Below are positions 32,582 to 34,299 of a stretch of DNA of 34,299 bases, in pieces. The notes under the pieces are model-generated. The model ran no database searches, was not told where the DNA came from, and saw only the letters and a list, made by a program, of their open reading frames with translations. Origin of the DNA: an uncultured Pseudomonadota bacterium. Lineage in GTDB: Bacteria; Pseudomonadota; Alphaproteobacteria; RF32; CAG-239. The translations under genes and the position numbers were made by a program. The stretch covers positions 1-34,299 of the forward strand of contig CASERH010000012.1 of the NCBI GenBank assembly GCA_949290295.1. The letters run 5' to 3'. The number at the start of each line of letters is the position of its first letter. Positions within the stretch are counted from its first letter, which is position 1.

Positions 32582-33463
32582 TTATTTGTTCTCGATTGCC
32601 AGGGTGTTTACTTGCGGCTTTTGGTGCAACAAAATGCTTATCACCCGTACCAGCGTATCTCTCATCTCCGGGCGGCGGACAACAATATCCACCATACCGT
32701 GCTCTTTCAAATATTCGGCACGCTGGAAACCCTCGGGCAATTTCTCCCTGATGGTTTGCTCAATAACACGGGCGCCGGCAAAGCCTATCACGCACCCTTT
32801 CTCAGCAATGTGAATATCACCCAACATGGCAAAAGAAGCTGAAACTCCGCCCGTTGTCGGGTCTGTCAAAATAGAGATGAACGGAAGGCCTTTCTCCTTG
32901 ACCATGTTAACCGCGGCAGATGTTCTGGCCATTTGCATCAAAGATAAAATACCTTCTTGCATGCGTGCGCCGCCTGAGGCCGCAATCGTTATCAGCGGAT
33001 AGTTGCCGCGAGTGGCAATCTCTGCAGCCTTAACAATCCCCTCGCCGACGGCCGTGCCCATGGAGCCACCCATAAAGTTGAAATCTAACGCGGCAATAAC
33101 ACAGGTGATGCCGCCAATTTCTCCTTGGGCTACGCGAATCGCATCATCTGCTCCGGTGGCTTTGCGGTAGGAACGCAAACGGTCCGTGTATTTTTTGGAA
33201 TCTTTAAAATTCAGCGGATCTTCAACCAGTTTGGGCAGAGTAATCAGCTTGTATTCACCATTGTCAAACAACATGGCAAAACGTTTTAATATCGGCATAC
33301 GCAGGTGATGATCACATGAGGCGCAGATATACTCGTTTTTCTCCAGCTCCTTGGTGTAGAGCATTTTTCCACACTCAGGGCACTTGGTCCACAAGTTGTC
33401 TGCAATCTCTTTGGTTGTAATCTTTTTTATCTTTGGACGTACAAAATCAGATAACCAGTTCAT
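32582..33463 (-). CDS. accD: Acetyl-CoA carboxylase carboxyltransferase subunit beta
   Basis: A 293-residue protein. An N-terminal zinc ribbon has Cys28, Cys31, Cys47 and Cys50 (KCPECGKM and ICASCDHH). The crotonase-like carboxyltransferase domain follows, with ALDFNFMGGSMGTAVGEGI, IAASGGARMQEGI, TDPTTGGVSASFAMLGD and GFAGARVIEQTIRE. With AccA it transfers the carboxyl group from biotin to acetyl-CoA, the first step of fatty-acid synthesis. folC, its usual downstream neighbour in proteobacteria, is missing; a terminator follows at once. lapA and ihfB lie upstream on the same strand. Confidence 0.96.
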   Translation of the reverse strand: MNWLSDFVRPKIKKITTKEIADNLWTKCPECGKMLYTKELEKNEYICASCDHHLRMPILKRFAMLFDNGEYKLITLPKLVEDPLNFKDSKKYTDRLRSYRKATGADDAIRVAQGEIGGITCVIAALDFNFMGGSMGTAVGEGIVKAAEIATRGNYPLITIAASGGARMQEGILSLMQMARTSAAVNMVKEKGLPFISILTDPTTGGVSASFAMLGDIHIAEKGCVIGFAGARVIEQTIREKLPEGFQRAEYLKEHGMVDIVVRRPEMRDTLVRVISILLHQKPQVNTLAIENK

Positions 33464-33489
33464 CTTTATACCTTAGTTGTTGAATATAC

Positions 33490-33900
33490 CTATTTGCTCT
33501 CGCTTTCTTCTTCCTTTTTATCAGAAGAACGAAACCAATTTTTGAATCTTTCCCACTTGGAAACTTTTGGCATCTGCGCCTCAAGCTCTTTTAAGTTGGC
33601 GAGGTTTTCGTGCAAATCTTCCATCTCTTTGGTTAGCTTCTGCTGTTCTTTGCTCAGCTTTCTGTTCTGTTTCTTTTGAACTCTTAGAGCCTTGCGGATT
33701 GGCGCATAGGACAACCAACAAAAGAAGTTGCCCAAAATAAAACCAACAAGAAGCAAAAACACTATCGCAACACTCAAGGAAACCGTTATCTCTACATAAA
33801 ACGGCCATAGACTAAATGTCGCCAAATCATTATTTACAAAGGCAAAAACCAATATAACGATTAAAAGCGGTATTCCTATTAGCGTTTTGATGAAACCCAT
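33490..33900 (-). CDS. LapA-domain inner-membrane protein
   Basis: A 136-residue protein with two N-terminal membrane spans (about 5-24 and 40-65) and a cytoplasmic coiled coil (about 75-115) ending in a charged tail. The first span, LLIVILVFAFVNNDLATFSL, and the following WPFYVEITVSLSVAIVF fit the lipopolysaccharide assembly protein A family. AAGGAG precedes the ATG. The gene lies between ihfB and accD, a common alphaproteobacterial neighbourhood. Confidence 0.85.
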   Translation of the reverse strand: MGFIKTLIGIPLLIVILVFAFVNNDLATFSLWPFYVEITVSLSVAIVFLLLVGFILGNFFCWLSYAPIRKALRVQKKQNRKLSKEQQKLTKEMEDLHENLANLKELEAQMPKVSKWERFKNWFRSSDKKEEESESK

Positions 33901-33932
33901 GGCTCGGCTCCTTGAGATTGTGCTTATTTATG

Positions 33933-34211
33933 CTATTTATTTAATAGCTCAAACAGTTGTTTACCAGTCTTGAAGTGAGGAATGTTGCGCTCTTCTACCT
34001 TCACCTGAGCTCCTGTGCGCGGATTTTTGGCCAGACGAGGGCTACGGGTGCGAACAGAAAACGCTCCAAAGCCTCTGAACTCTACTCTGTCTCCTTTGGC
34101 CAGAGAATCTGTTATCTTGTTCAAAACAACGGCTACAATGCGCTCAACATCTTTCAACATTAAATGCGGATTTTTTGCTGCTATTTTTTCTATCAATTCT
34201 GACTTTGTCAC
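33933..34211 (-). CDS. ihfB: Integration host factor subunit beta
   Basis: A 92-residue HU/IHF-family DNA-bending protein starting [17 protein letters not shown]. The core [20 protein letters not shown] and the beta-arm tip NPRTGAQV carry the intercalating proline. The MTKSELI start and RGFGAFSVR pattern fit IhfB rather than HU. The start is GTG with AAGGA upstream. With IhfA it bends DNA at specific sites and serves transcription and recombination. Confidence 0.9.
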   Translation of the reverse strand: MTKSELIEKIAAKNPHLMLKDVERIVAVVLNKITDSLAKGDRVEFRGFGAFSVRTRSPRLAKNPRTGAQVKVEERNIPHFKTGKQLFELLNK

Positions 34212-34299
34212 TTCTTTTTCCTTTTCTTAATTATTTGTTATCAGGTTAACTTTTTTTATCTCAAATATCAATATCGTAAATTTAAAAAATTCCAACATA

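Overview
The window looks like the chromosome of a fairly AT-rich alphaproteobacterium. The evidence is the ELM1-family gene, the N-formylglutamate amidohydrolase, the rpmH-rnpA-yidD-yidC-engB cluster, a cmk-rpsA pair, an ihfB-lapA-accD cluster and heat-shock promoters of the alphaproteobacterial RpoH type (CTTG-N16-CCTATATA). An RquA-like rhodoquinone enzyme suggests an organism able to live at low oxygen, possibly one of the uncultured host-associated lineages; that last step is inference. No phage, transposase or CRISPR array is visible, and almost everything reads as intact housekeeping or lineage-specific chromosome.

Layout. 1-281: a GC-rich repeat-like module, a long hairpin and tRNA-Val(GAC). 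396-5170: a membrane protein, an N-formylglutamate amidohydrolase, a secreted lytic transglycosylase with a structured leader, an RNase J-like metallo-hydrolase and an acyl-ACP thioesterase; mntP faces them. 5807-9780: a TrmN6-like methyltransferase, then the rpmH cluster with a strong sigma-70 promoter. 9852-12340 (minus): rpsA and cmk. 12472-15548: a secreted protein, rsmE, an orphan response regulator, an HPt-like protein and the rquA-like gene, close together; the ELM1-family gene converges on them. 16617-17457: three very small genes (secreted, cytosolic, lipoprotein). 17542-19028: a CbpA-like J-protein and a DUF1349 protein under a heat-shock promoter. 19113-22101: nucleoside phosphorylase, HD-domain protein and Gfo/Idh oxidoreductase in a translationally coupled operon. 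22215-30313: dnaK and dnaJ, separated by two opposite-strand genes, one encoding a 1413-residue protein I do not recognise. 30321-30660: a duplicated 62-bp element, another GC-rich module and tRNA-Arg(ACG). 30894-34211: a lipoprotein, a small HTH regulator behind a structured leader with its own promoter and terminator, accD, lapA and ihfB.

Three signals stand out. First, three chaperone genes (cbpA-like, dnaK, dnaJ) carry the same promoter with an identical 16-nt spacer, and the dnaK -35 box lies in the loop of the preceding operon's terminator. Second, both tRNA genes end in an 18-bp inverted repeat that contains the encoded CCA and has the same 5-nt loop; each is followed by a GC-rich module and a conserved motif, which looks like a tRNA-linked repeat family. 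Third, two genes (the transglycosylase and the HTH regulator) have leaders in which alternative pairings could control expression.
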